64,000 nt of DNA, taken from the NCBI GenBank assembly GCA_030248135.1, contig JASANC010002724.1, forward strand, positions 91,475 through 155,474, written 5' to 3'. Each line of letters begins with the position of its first letter. Position 1 is the first letter of the stretch. Below the pieces are notes generated by a model. It made no database searches and was not told the DNA's origin. It worked only from the letters and a program-made list of their open reading frames with translations. The position numbers and the translations under genes are program-made. Positions 43,960-55,200 of the stretch are shown piece by piece. The stretch is from Theristus sp. LFF4_11. Taxonomy: Eukaryota > Nematoda > Chromadorea > Monhysterida > Xyalidae.

Positions 43960-46001
43960 ATGTTTTCTCGAAATCTACTGTGCGTTCTGTTCACGTCCGT
44001 CGTCTGTGAAATGTTGATCGTGGAATCTACGCACTCATTACCACCGCCTGAGCCACAAGAAAACCAGAATCCGAATTCAGACTATTCCACAGAACGACAC
44101 AGACCTGAGACGCCGGAAAAAGCGCGCAATGCCTCCTCCGTTGATCAAGGTGTTCTCAGTTTTTTGAACAGTCGAACTCTTGATCTTGAAATTTGAATCT
44201 TGAAAGAAATCATAAAATCAGTCGAACTCTAAATATAAAGGCAATCAGCTGATTCCTGATTGGTTGGTGATCTCGTGGTGCATGATGGCTCTATGTGCAT
44301 GACAGACTCCACCTCCATCGCAACGAGCAACGGTCAGACAGAAAGCACGCATCACACCATGATCACAAACCAATCAGTTGGCCGCCCATAATTTAGTGGT
44401 CGACTGTCTTTGTTTCAGCGACAACTTTTGTTGTCGTGAACCTCGTAAAAAATCTCCATGCATTTTACGTCATTCACGGTCTCGACTCGAGTGATTCTCA
44501 TTTTTTTTCTCAGTTGCCAACGAAACAGCAAGCGAAACGCTGAACACGACGTCAGTCGGACTGTACGATATCTATGGAATATCGAAGAAACTGGACAGAA
44601 TCAATGATTGGATGGTTGGTTGGTTTTTTGTGCGGTGGCGCAGTTGAGAATGCTGGATATCTGTAATCTGTTCGAAACTGTGTCAGAGCTGATGGCGTCA
44701 GTCTAACTCCATAACATATCGAACTAGATGATTAGCTGGTGGTCACGTGATGCATGGATGCTATGCAAACACAACCTCCGCCTCCACAGCAGTTCCACAG
44801 AATACACGCATCAACCAGTCAGCTATTTGTAAAGTTTGTTAAAGTACAGGCACTAAAATGTCAATTTGGTGTCACTGTTTGTGATTCGACATTCACCATT
44901 TGTGATTTGGTGATTCGACATTCACCATTTGTTTACGGGCAGAAATCGGCTAAACGGAAAGTCTGGTTTGCAGTGAGCGGCAAGCGCATGTTTGGCGGCA
45001 CATGACGTCATTTCAATGGGACACGTTTGAAAAAATAGGTCATAGTTGGATATGTGATAGAGTCAGACTGTAGCTGTAGTATTAGCTGGATAGCCGATCA
45101 GTTGCTGGAAATTAGCCAGGACGGCGATTGGACAGCTGAGCATCTAGCTGTGGAGGCGATTACATTCGCGCCGAAAGGCGAGCACCAACCAGCGTTCGCT
45201 TCCTCATTTCGACGCTGGCGCTTTATCGAAGTGGAACTGGCTGCTTCGGTCGCAAACGCCAGCAATTTGGCTCCGCCCCTCCAAGTGGCAAATTACAACA
45301 GCAACACCAACACCAACCAGCCTGCAAAAACACGCTCTGTCAAGAGTAGGACCGATGCCAAATCAGTGACGGTTTTCGTTTTTTTTTCGTTCTCTTCAGC
45401 AACAGCCTGTCGTGCACGGCTTACTGCTACCGGCACTAGTCGGCAGTTTTGCGGCGTTAGTCACCGTGTTCGTGTTGTGCTGCGTCAATTCGTGCATTCG
45501 ATCCAGCGCGCGCAAGCGACGACGACGACGAATTCGAGTGAGTTTTCTGGTTGTTTGTGCCTGAACTGAATCGAACGCAGCGAATCAGCGAATTCGCTCA
45601 TGATTCACAGTTAGATGGTCGTAGTTTCAATTTTGGCTATGCGACTCAGTGCGCGCACAGTTTGGGAGTTTTGTGCTTGACGCAGGAATTCAAACTTGGT
45701 GGAGTGAGTGACCCACGGCCGAGTTTCATCGACCAGGTCACTTCGGCAATTTTGAATTGCCGCATCATCAAGTATAAAACCAAAATTTCCTTTCGACCGT
45801 TTGCAAACGCATTTGGAGTCGCAGAACCGAAAAGATTTTTCATTTTCAGCTGAAATTGTTTTGCGTCACCGATGCACGATTTTGCGTCCAAAAAACTGGA
45901 TAATCATTAAAAGTGGTGCCTTTTTTCAGAATCTAGCTGACTCGCTAAAATCGGATCGCACGATGCTTCTCGGCGAAGACGACTCAGATGACGAATTTTG
46001 A
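43960..46001 (+). CDS. Type I single-pass membrane protein, 254 residues
   Basis: Five exons with consistent phases: 43960-44149, 44514-44614, 45102-45365, 45400-45537, 45930-46001. Signal peptide at residues 1-26 (MFSRNLLCVLFTSVVCEMLI). The Pro/Glu/Ser-rich stalk has four N-glycosylation sequons (residues 57, 66, 74, 149). Exon 2 holds GLYDIYGISKKLDRINDWM and exon 3 EISQDGDWTAEHLAVEAI. The membrane segment is about 192-214 (GLLLPALVGSFAALVTVFVL), followed by KRRRRRIR as a stop-transfer. The short tail has DRTMLL (240-245), an acidic dileucine sorting signal ([DE]xxxL[LI]), then the acidic cluster DDSDDEF at the C-terminus. By established sorting rules this predicts endosomal or lysosomal trafficking. 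I recognise no named family. The donor of exon 2 (GTTGGT) has near alternatives. An in-frame upstream ATG at 43,867 would hide the signal peptide and is less likely. Confidence 0.8.
44219..44405. mobile_element. Palindromic MITE (E-box family), intron copy
   Basis: CAGTCGAACTCTAAATATAA on the left and ATAATTTAGTGGTCGACTG on the right, with AATCAGCTGATTCC, GACTCCACCTCCATCGC and an inverse CCAATCAG inside. Lies in intron 1 of the membrane-protein gene. Confidence 0.85.
44848..45050. mobile_element. CRE-containing MITE
   Basis: Inverse copy of 61,877-62,098: AGTACAGGCACTAAAATGTC, TTTACGGGCAGAAATCGG, the TGACGTCA octamer (45,003-45,010) and GGGACACGTTTGAAAAAAT. It contains a local duplication of GTGATTCGACATTCACCATT. 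In intron 2 of the membrane-protein gene. Confidence 0.85.
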
Positions 46002-47240
46002 CGCCGCTCTTTTCGCCGAAATCTCCATTTTGCTGGATTTTTTCTGTTTTTTTGTTCAACTTGTCTTGTAAGAGCGGGACTCATTCAAGTCTGGAATTCC
46101 TGGAGTTCATTCCGTTTTTTCCAGTTGATTCGCATTTGAATTTGAATAATTTTTTTACAAATGTGTCTCAATTTTGGTGGTTTGCAATTTTGAATTTGGT
46201 GTCTCTTTATGCTTCGCGTTCCATGGTGCGTTTGGGTTTCTGTTCACTGGGTATTTTACGACATTTTGAAAAAAAACAAATATAACGCTGCTTTTTTCGG
46301 ATTTTTCCGACTCCACTTGTGTGCTATGGTATCGTTCGAAATTCAAAATGCTTTTTTTCAGTTTGCGTTCTTGATTTTGTTTTTTATATGCTGTGTTCGG
46401 ATTTTAGTTTCTCAACTTTGTAGGTTATCTTGATGTTTTAGAAATTCGCTTTGAAAGAATTGCTTTCTGCCCGTCAGTCAGAAAGTTTGTGACCTTATTG
46501 CAGTGAGTGATAGAGAATATAACGAATTTGTCAACAATTGTGTTGAGTTACTCAGCTGTGAACCAAATATTCAACACCTTTTTTTCCGTTTGAAACTGAT
46601 GAAAACGATTGATTCCACATTCCAATATTATTTCTGTTATTTTATTTTTGTTTTTCCACATTCCAACAAGTCTGGTGTTTGGTTCGGTCAATTTTGCCAA
46701 AATATTTTGCAGTTACATTATTTGAATTTGTCATTATTGGTGAACCTAGTCACTGAAAGCAACGTTTTGTTCTGGGATTTGGGTATTTTTTAGTTTCTGG
46801 TCATTTTCAGCCATATTGGTCTCGGTTTTTTCTTGTTGTTCTTGTTCACTCATTTTTGTTGCATGATTCAGATATTTTTTTTTGAATTTGGGTTTGCATT
46901 TTTGTCACTTTGGTCATATTTTATGGATGCAATGCAATACGACAACTCAATTCGATTTAATTGGGAATAAAGATAAAAAACTTTGATAAATGAAATTGGC
47001 TGATTTTGTTGGCAAACAGCTGCTTTGCTCGTTCGGTTGCAGCTTCGCAATTTATTTTCGTTTTTTTTGTCAGCTTGTAAACCGCACCACTGTGGTTCCA
47101 ATATTGCCCCTGTTATCTCTTGTGCAGCTTAACCGCTTGATTCAAATCGGATCAACCAGAGGCTGCATAAAAGTCTGTTTTATCCTTTCGCTTCTCTGTT
47201 TTGGTCACCACATTTCTTGCGAATTCACGAGCCGCAAAAC
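46002..47240 (+). other. T-rich 3' region of the membrane-protein gene
   Basis: Follows the TGA at 45,999-46,001. Consistently T-rich on the plus strand and free of the repeats found elsewhere, as expected of a transcribed 3' UTR. An AATAAA at 46,968-46,973 is a possible polyadenylation signal. Hydrophobic open frames here are composition artefacts. Confidence 0.5.
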
Positions 47241-47617
47241 CAAGGCCCATTCATGCTGACGTCTGGGTTTACGAAACGTCTTTTTGTAAAGGCGGAAACA
47301 CCATTTAGTTTTTCGTCCGTACGCACAAACGTCGTTCTAAATCCCGTGCGCAAACTAATCGTGTCCGTAATGCATTAAGATAGCACACACGACACGATTT
47401 CGAAATCGCGTGGCCATTTTTTACGTGTCGTGTCCGTGCGTACGCACAAAAAAACTAATTGCTAAACGCGCCTTTAGCATCCCAGCATTCGTGCAGACGT
47501 CTGTACAGCACGTCACGTCTTGTGCTGTTGCATACCACCGTTTATGGAGACCTACGACGTGCCTGTGACGTGCGTCAACATGAACTGGTTTGAAATCTTA
47601 CGACCATAACACGAGTA

Positions 47618-48037
47618 CCGTATTACCCCCAATAAACCCCCATGGGGGATTAATACGTCAGCGACTTTTAGGGGTGGGGGTTTATTGGTGGGGGGGGGGG
47701 GTTATTTACAAAAAAATTCTAGGGGTGGGGGTTTGTTGAAAAATGGCAAAAATACATTGCATGGCAGGCAAGAAAGTCGCAGAAACTTCTACTCTACATA
47801 GAAATTTCCTTTTATAACAACTCACCCATTTGGGGCCTTTGGTAGCACAATTTCATCATTTTCACTGCAACCAGCCACTGAATTCGCTGGGTATGTGTTT
47901 CAAACAGGTCTCCAATAATCCCCCATGGGGGATTATTTGTGGGGGGGGATTATTCGGAAAGTGGTCGGGGGGTGGGGGTTTATTGGTGGGGGGGGGGGGA
48001 TTAATGGTGGGGGGGGGGTTTAATGGGGGTAATACGG
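47618..48037. mobile_element. G-rich MITE, CCGTATTACC ends, second intact copy
   Basis: Same termini and core as 8585-9046, flanked by TA (47,616-47,617; 48,038-48,039). Shorter by about 40 bases because of one missing G-rich unit and a small internal deletion. Confidence 0.9.
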
Positions 48038-48082
48038 TATCACTTTTCTACAGCACCGAAAAACCGCCAAGCCGGCTACTAT

Positions 48083-48210
48083 AAAGTGTGTTTGTTTAAA
48101 CCTGTCACTTTTTCGCATAATTCCGAGCGAGCGAAACGTCAGCAAGAAGAACGAATATATCGGGACCGGTTAACGACAAATCACCCCCATTTGTGTCTGA
48201 ATCTGTTTTC
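48083..48210. mobile_element. CTGTCAC-family element end
   Basis: GTGTGTTTGTTTAAACCTGT then CACTTTT; later GAAGAACGAATATATCGGGA. The same pair of motifs occurs at 52,485-52,625. Lies between the G-rich MITE and the 3' end of the fucosyltransferase gene. Confidence 0.55.
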
Positions 48211-48300
48211 TTGCCACTCTGCTACCGGTGTCGCTTCTTTAGCGAGCAAAAATGCGAGAAAAAAATCCAACGTGACAGATTTGAACAACCACCCTGTATA

Positions 48301-51160
48301 TCACACATTGACCGGCGTCCAATGCGGCAGAAAGTAGTCTGTCTTGTTGAGCATTTTGTCCATGCTGCTGTGTGGGCGTGGCCATCCGTTGAAGTACAGC
48401 ACGTCGCCGTTGGTGAGATACGCGATCCACCACGAGAAGGTGCCCTGTGCGAGTGGGTTTGTTGTGCGTTTTGTTCCAATAACGTTCATGGTGGCCCAGA
48501 AAGCAAACGGTTTCGAGTTGAAATCGGATTGAAACTGTCTGACTTTTCGGGGCAACCGGTGTGTTTGTTCCGTTGAGATTCCGCAGAGTAGTTCGGGAGA
48601 TTTCTTTATTTGGTAACTCCTGGGAAACCCCAGAATGGGTGAATCAAAAATTGTTAACGCTCATTAGTATGAACGGGTGCCATAATAGTGGCCAATCGAA
48701 CCACAAACAAATAAAAACTCCCAACTCCGCTCAAACGAAGCTCCCCCCTCTGCATATCCTAACAATGTGTCGAATAAAATCAATCAATCTGCACCTGCGA
48801 CATGATCGTGTGATTGGCCAGCGTCAGCACGGCCATGTCCACCTCCCTGGTGCCGGACTGCACGAGGAAAACGTCGGTAAACTCCGCGAACTTATCGCGA
48901 CACCACCGGGCGTCGTCTGTCGCCAGCACGAACACCACGCAACTGCCGTACTTCCGTCGGAAATGCGTCATCGCCTCGCGGAAGTACCTGTTGTGGTGGT
49001 TGAAATGAAAATTTCCGGCCGAGAGTCTCTGATACTGGATCAGGTTTCAGAAAACCACGACATTATCCCCGGAGCAGCAACAGCTTTGTTTTGAAAATCA
49101 ACAGACCACCGGAACATCCACACCACCTTTTCCGTCAAAATAAGCACAACGTTGTTTTGCTCCTCCGGGTTGTGTTCAAGTTCAAAGGCCAGTTCATACT
49201 GACGTATGCTGACTAATGTCAAATGCTCCTCTCCATTAACGACAGTAGGCTAAAACACGACAGCCGACGTGACGTGACGTGCCGTATACGTATGCGTCAG
49301 TATAAACGGACCTTCAGGCCTTCGAGTTTTCACCTGAACACGGCGGTATGAACGGACCATTTGGGCCTTCGAGTTTGTCACCTGAACGGAGCCGACACAT
49401 GGCCGTGCTCCATGTTCCTGAGATTCCACCTGACATCGATGCCGTGCCTCACATGCACGCCGACGTAGACCAGTTGCTTCCGACCACACTGGTTTGTTCG
49501 ATGGTTCAACCGAAACGTCCTCGTTATGTCGACCAGTTCCTTTTCGGCCGCCGCTCGAATGTCCGCTAGAAACGTGAACTCGCGTCGAATTTCCGCCGCG
49601 AAATGCGGATGAAAATAGCGGAACGACTGAAAATACGCGAAGAACGTCTGTCGATCGATCGATAACGTCTCGACCTCCGGATAGTATCGGCAACAGTGCG
49701 GCAGTGTTGTGCGATTCCAGCTGTTCACGAGCTCGTCTACTAACTCGCGTCTGACTAGCGTCGCGGATAGCCTGATAGTAGTAGTCGGGGGATTCTTTTT
49801 TTGCCAAAGCGGCATTCATGAAGCAGCATTTACTGACGCACAGCTGTGTGTTTGCTACGCGTCACTGATACTGCTTCATGAATGCTCCAAAAAGGTATTC
49901 CCACACCTGGTAAAATGGCACACTGTAATTTTGCAAACTCGTTTCTCGAGTGAATATCTCTATGACACACAATCACCTACTGTAAATAGTCTAGACTTTT
50001 GTAAAAAAAATCTCGTTGTGGCAGTTGGCTCTCTTTTACCCCCACTAAAATAGCGCAGAGTTTCTACCTTCAGGTATCCGAAACCGGTGGTGAAGCTACA
50101 AATTTTAAATAAAAACCCCCGCAAAACTCCAACCTGAACGCCCGTCGAAGCAGCGTATTGCTGGCAATCAGCAAGGTCGCATTGTGCCTTGTCGCTAATG
50201 CAAACAACGCCGCATACTGAAACATGATGTTGCCCTGACCGGGCGTGAATGAAATGTTGCCGACGATGTAGCGTTCGTCTGGCGCTAGGAAGTGGTCGGT
50301 CGATTCGACCACGGGTGCCTCTGGTATCGGCCACGGCGGCGGCGACATCGCTTCCTCTCCTGGAGGATGATGGAAAGTTTTGGTCGGATGTTAGGGATGG
50401 AATACCGTACAATTTTGGGTGACAGTGCGCTTCCCCGTTCCCACTGTCAATGATAATAGTTCCAGTCTTTCTGTCGACATTCGATTGAAGACACCTAAAG
50501 CTACTTTAAAAACAGTACAACAGACGGTCAACAAGAACGAAACCACTGGCCTCCTTGCGGGAAGATGCGCACTTTCGAGAACACGTGCATTTTCACCCGT
50601 CGCGGCCCATCCTCGATCACGAAGAAATCAGATGAAGAGCCGGAGTTGATGACGACAAGCAACACCGCCAGGGCCGTGATCGCCAACGCTATCAGTAGTC
50701 CTGTTAACAATTGGAAATTTTTGCAAATTCCACTCAGAAATCTAATTCCGATTCAAAAAAAACACATTGCCGTCCCGTCACCCTTGTGGCCCGGGGTGGT
50801 AGCGCGTCAGACTATTGTCTGTGCGTGCGCGTTCGGGGAATCGAGCCCCGCCGAGGGGTATGAAAACATTTAAGGGGCATTCATGAAGCAGTGTTTGGTG
50901 ACTGCGTAGCTACACTTCACTAAATATTACTGCTTCATGAATGCCGCTTTATTGACAGAAAACTCGATGGGCACACCCGAGTATTTGTGAATTCGAAGAA
51001 CAACTGATATAAGGAAAACACATTGAAAGAACTTTTGTGATTCTGCAGTAAACCATCGTCACTCACTGGTATAATATCGAGCGGTGATCACTTGGCGTAA
51101 ACGGGTCAGACAGGCACTGGCACAGACCACGATTGGGATTCCGATGATGAAAATCGGCAT
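48301..51160 (-). CDS. Alpha-1,2-fucosyltransferase (GT11 family)
   Basis: Six exons (minus): 51067-51160, 50700 to about 50530, 50134-50359, 49430-49771, 48795-48987, 48301-48444. Phases agree except that the exon 2 donor is uncertain. The N-terminal part holds hydrophobic stretches (ALAITALAVLLVVI) that fit a type II Golgi anchor. Exon 3 has GQGNIMFQYAALFALA, the GT11 N-terminal motif. Exon 4 ends with VGVHVRHGIDV, the place of the GDP-fucose-binding HxRRxD motif. Exon 5 has VFVLATDDARWC and REVDMAVLTLANHTIMS. Exon 6 has GTFSWWIAYL and ends in a TGA at 48,301-48,303. Family members transfer fucose from GDP-fucose to galactose in the Golgi. The altered motif (His for the second Arg, Asp displaced by one) is odd. 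Introns hold a SINE and two hairpin elements. Confidence 0.9.
49808..49890. repeat. CATTCATGAAGCAG hairpin element
   Basis: AGCGGCATTCATGAAGCAGC and its inverse GATACTGCTTCATGAATGCT enclose a GCGTAGC-type centre. In fucosyltransferase intron 3, about 35 bases upstream of the exon 4 acceptor. Confidence 0.9.
50783..50878 (+). mobile_element. tRNA-derived SINE, head only
   Basis: GGTGGTAGCGCGTCAGACTA (A-box-like) and GGGGAATCGAGCCCCG (B-box-like), ending where the next hairpin begins; the 3' tail is partly found after the hairpin (AAAACTCGATGGGCACAC at 50,959). The hairpin element has therefore inserted into the SINE. Fucosyltransferase intron 1. Confidence 0.85.
50872..50952. repeat. CATTCATGAAGCAG hairpin element inside a SINE
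   Basis: AAGGGGCATTCATGAAGCAG and inverse TACTGCTTCATGAATGCCGC. It splits the SINE head (50,783-50,878) from its tail (from about 50,954). Confidence 0.9.
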
Positions 51161-52238
51161 TTTGCGATTGAGTTGGTCGATGATTGCTGGTTGTCATCGA
51201 TCGCTGCTCCACCATCGATAAGTTCGTTTTGATGATGTCTTCATATTTCGACTTTTTTTCCCAGGCTAGTTTAGTGTTCCGATTAGTTTAGCAGTTATTA
51301 GTTTTCTAGCTACTAGAAGCAAGAAAAATTAACTTTTTAGCAGACCACCCTGATCGATTGAATGATACGTTCACGGAAAATAAAATGATTCGTTCAATTT
51401 ACATATAATTGCATGTAACGTTTTGTGTGTGTTGCAATAAACTGCGCACAAAGTGACGTGAGACTTTAGAGAGATACTTAGCAAAAATTATACGGAGCAT
51501 GTAACGTTGCCTTATTGCATATTTCTTGTTTTTCACCCGTTCGTAATATATGCAGCACCAACAACAGCGCATGTTGCCTTGTCCCGTATTGCACTGCAGC
51601 ACACCAGTGTGGTGACTCCGTAAGTCAGATATTGATTACAACACCGCAACATAAACCGCCTGCGCGTTCAGTCAAAACTTCTCCAGCATCCATTCCATTC
51701 TACTAGGTGGCATATCTTGTGAAATTGTCCGCATATTCGTGTGTCTTTCAATTGGGCGTGCAAAGAAATATAGCAGAATAAAAAAATCGGAGAAGTCATG
51801 TTTTGTTTGTTTGTTTTTCAGCAAACTTTTTTTTGTTTTCGCTCTTGCTGTACCATGTTTCATGAGGCGATGAAACCTCGATTTTTTTTAAAAGCGGTCG
51901 TATATTCGTGTATGCTTGAATTATTCGGAGAGTCGCGTGCATATTTTATTTTTTTCATCTCTTTTTTGTTTTGTGGGCCGAGATTTTTTGATTTTTTCAA
52001 AGTGGATAACAAACAGCATGGATCAGAATTCATATTCATTCAGATCAGCCATGAACTCTCAATGTTTTGGGATGGTGAGGTTGCCCAAATACGGGCAAGG
52101 AACAATATCACAAGAAACGGAAAGTGCTATCATACAGATATAGTGCTGTTCGTGAAAAACACGCTTTCTATAATCAGAAACTAAATAACGTCTACCATCA
52201 ATGCCTAATCTTATGCGAGTGAAAAATGACAGCCGCTT
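51161..52238. other. Intergenic region, fucosyltransferase 5' flank
   Basis: AT-rich DNA between two minus-strand genes. Plus frames at 51,515-52,184 are Phe/Cys-rich and overlap without domain matches. The fucosyltransferase promoter is expected just right of 51,160; nothing distinctive is visible. Confidence 0.5.
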
Positions 52239-55200
52239 TTAATTTTCTCGCTTTTTCGGTGTCAACCGTCGAACGATTTCATTTGCGACGATGTTTTGAA
52301 TGCCCAGGTGCAGATGGCTAGTGAATCCGATGCAAGAACAGTTTAATTCCGACAAAATGTATTCGTCGTGGCCTGTAAAATTGTTGGTAAAACCATGAGA
52401 AAGGCGGCAAAAAAAGACCAGTTCAACAGTGAAACATCAAAAAAGAGATCTGTTTGTGATCAGTGGCTAAAGTGCTAAAGGCTAAAGTGCGTCAGTTTAA
52501 ATAAACCTGTCACTTAATACTGTCACAAATAAACCCAAGAATACAGAGCATATGTGAATTGTTGAATTGCAGTGAGAAGAACGAATGTATCGGTTGGTTT
52601 GAAATATAAAACACCCCATTTGTGACCATGTACAATGTACATAGTTTCCAGCAACTCCGATGGCGTTCTTTTTTCTTTCACGAGCTCTGTTTTCTGTGAA
52701 TGAAAGCGACATACAATAGAGATCCGTGATATTGTGGGAGAACCGAAGAACAAAAAACAGAGAATGAAAAAAACTTAGGCGAACCATCCGGTAGTTTGTC
52801 GCCCAGGATGAAATCGGCTGACCAAAGCAGTGGCACTGACTTCAGCTTGAAACGGTCGAGGAATATTGGCTCCGCCTCAATCATGAACTGCGTCAGTCGC
52901 GGAAAGTTCTCGACTGGTTCGTACTCGTATTTCGCACCTGTGAACAGTCGAATTCTAAATTATAGACAATCAACTGATTGGCTAGTGATCATGTGATGCA
53001 TGCGTTCTGTGCACGGACAGACTCCGCCTCCACAGCAATGCCTGCGCAGAGCACATGATGCATCACGTGATCGCTAGCCAATCAGCTGATTGCCTATAAT
53101 TTAGGTTTCAAAACTTTTGCAGACTTGATAAAAAAGACTTGTTCGGTTAAAAAAGCCGGTCTAGTGATCCACAGACAACCTGATGTGAAAATGCAAAAAC
53201 AACGATCACCTTGAAAAGAGTTCATATAGAAATTATCGCACCAGAAAACAGAGTCGCTGAGAATTTCCCCTTGCCCGGCGTTTTCGTGACGACGTGCACC
53301 GGTTTACTGTCGACCATCAGCACGCGAAGTTCACCTTCGGAGATTCGCGGCAGATAGCGCATGTCGACCTAAAACTTTTACAAATGTTGACTGGTCAAGT
53401 TAATTTTGCTGTTAATCAGCACACCGCTAAAGGTCCGTTCACACTGACGTATGTCTGTACGGCACGGCACGGCATGGCACGGCACGTCACGCCACGCCAC
53501 GTCACGTCACGTCACGTCACGTCACGGGCGTGGAATGTCACGTGACGTGAGGTCTCGGGTTTTAGCATACTACCATGAAGACGTACCTTTGACGTACATC
53601 AACAAACATCAGAGTAAACTGGCCAACATAAGTGTTGAGACTTCGCTCCACCACAAAAACGTGATCACGATCACGTTTTTAAGAGTTTTTCAAATCACCG
53701 ATTCAAAACACCTTACAATCGACTCATCCTCGCCGTGGAGGTATTCGTCGGCGCAGAACTGCATAAAGTCCTTCAACGTGAACTGTCTCGTGGAGTTGTC
53801 GACCGCCTCAGTGCACGTCAGCGTGGCATCGTCCGGGATCTTGTCTTGACCCTCGTACTTTTTGCGGTCTCGCAGATCGACGAGCCACGTGCCTTCGCCA
53901 GTTGAAGCGCGGTTCTTCTTGATTACTCTGTCGTCTGGAATGTTGTTTTTTTTGTTTTCGGATTTTTTTTTTCGAATGAACGAACAACGATTAGTGATCT
54001 AGGCGATGTTCTAAGCCCAGGCTTTAACCCAGAAAAGCGTGCCGAAAACGCCTGCAAGTAAGTAGTGCGGCCATCGAGTTGATGGACGGTTCAACGCAAA
54101 AACATGCGACGTAACGTGACGTGACGTGACGTGACGTGACGTGACGTGACGTGACGTGACGTACACATATGTCAATATGAACAGGCCTTTATCATGTAAC
54201 CAAAACGAACGTTTCGCGAGAAATCTCGGCAACGACTCTCGAATGTCGTTCAACGTTCGATACGTCACGGTGTCACTAGGCACCAAGTGCGAGTCGCTCA
54301 GTGCCACCAGTGCCTCCTTGGCGTCCAACATTTGCAGGACGTCCGGATGTTCGTAGACCTCGACGCCGCGTTCGGCGACCGCCCGTAGCATTGCGAAATA
54401 CTCTGGCTCGTCTTTCACGTTGCCAGGGTTCACCTGAATTGTAATCAATTTTTTTGTTTGGTTCTGCGACTCAGTGCGTTTGCAGACGTATCTGGAAAGG
54501 AAGTTTGTGTAATGCGTGCTTCATGCAGGAATTTTTAAAAATTGCCTAAGTGACCCGTTCGTACTTTAGTGACCCGAACCCACGGTTCGCCAATTTTGAA
54601 TTTCCCGCGTCTTGCATGGAACTGCAATCCTGTCTTTGCTGCTTGTGCTTTCTGCTTGTCTTTGTGCCGTCTTGAACTGCTCAGCGCATTCAGTGACAGA
54701 GCCAAAATAAACGACAATAATTGTCGGTTATCTTGCTGAAATTCTGTCTAGAACGCATATAAATTTCGAAATTGTAAGGCGATTATACCCTCGGGATGAC
54801 GGCGTCGTAGTAGTTGATCAGACTGTCGTACACGTGGTACTTCTTGCTGCTGACTTCATTGTACCAGAGCACCTGCAATTGTTGTTGAGCAAGTGTGTGC
54901 GAATAGTCTTCATCTAGGGACAGTGGCGTTTTCAATCAGCGTCCGAAACACTGAATCGCAGTAAGAAGAACGAACGTATGGGGTTTTGTTGATATCTAGT
55001 AAACACCCCACAGTGCCAGCCATAATTAATGCGCAACGTAACGTATAGATAGCGATGGAACTCCAGCGAGCTCGATCGAGCTCCACAGCAGCCCAGTATT
55101 CTGGCTAAACTCTTTTCAATTTCGATGATCCCATCCCGTTCTGTTTTTCGCTCTCGCTCGCAAGCTTGCATTCTACCGAAACAAGTGACAGTTTTCAACG

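Noticed and set aside
45998..46433. Hydrophobic plus-strand frames after the membrane-protein stop
   Set aside because: T-rich 3' UTR composition gives Phe/Leu/Val-rich frames; no start context, no homology.
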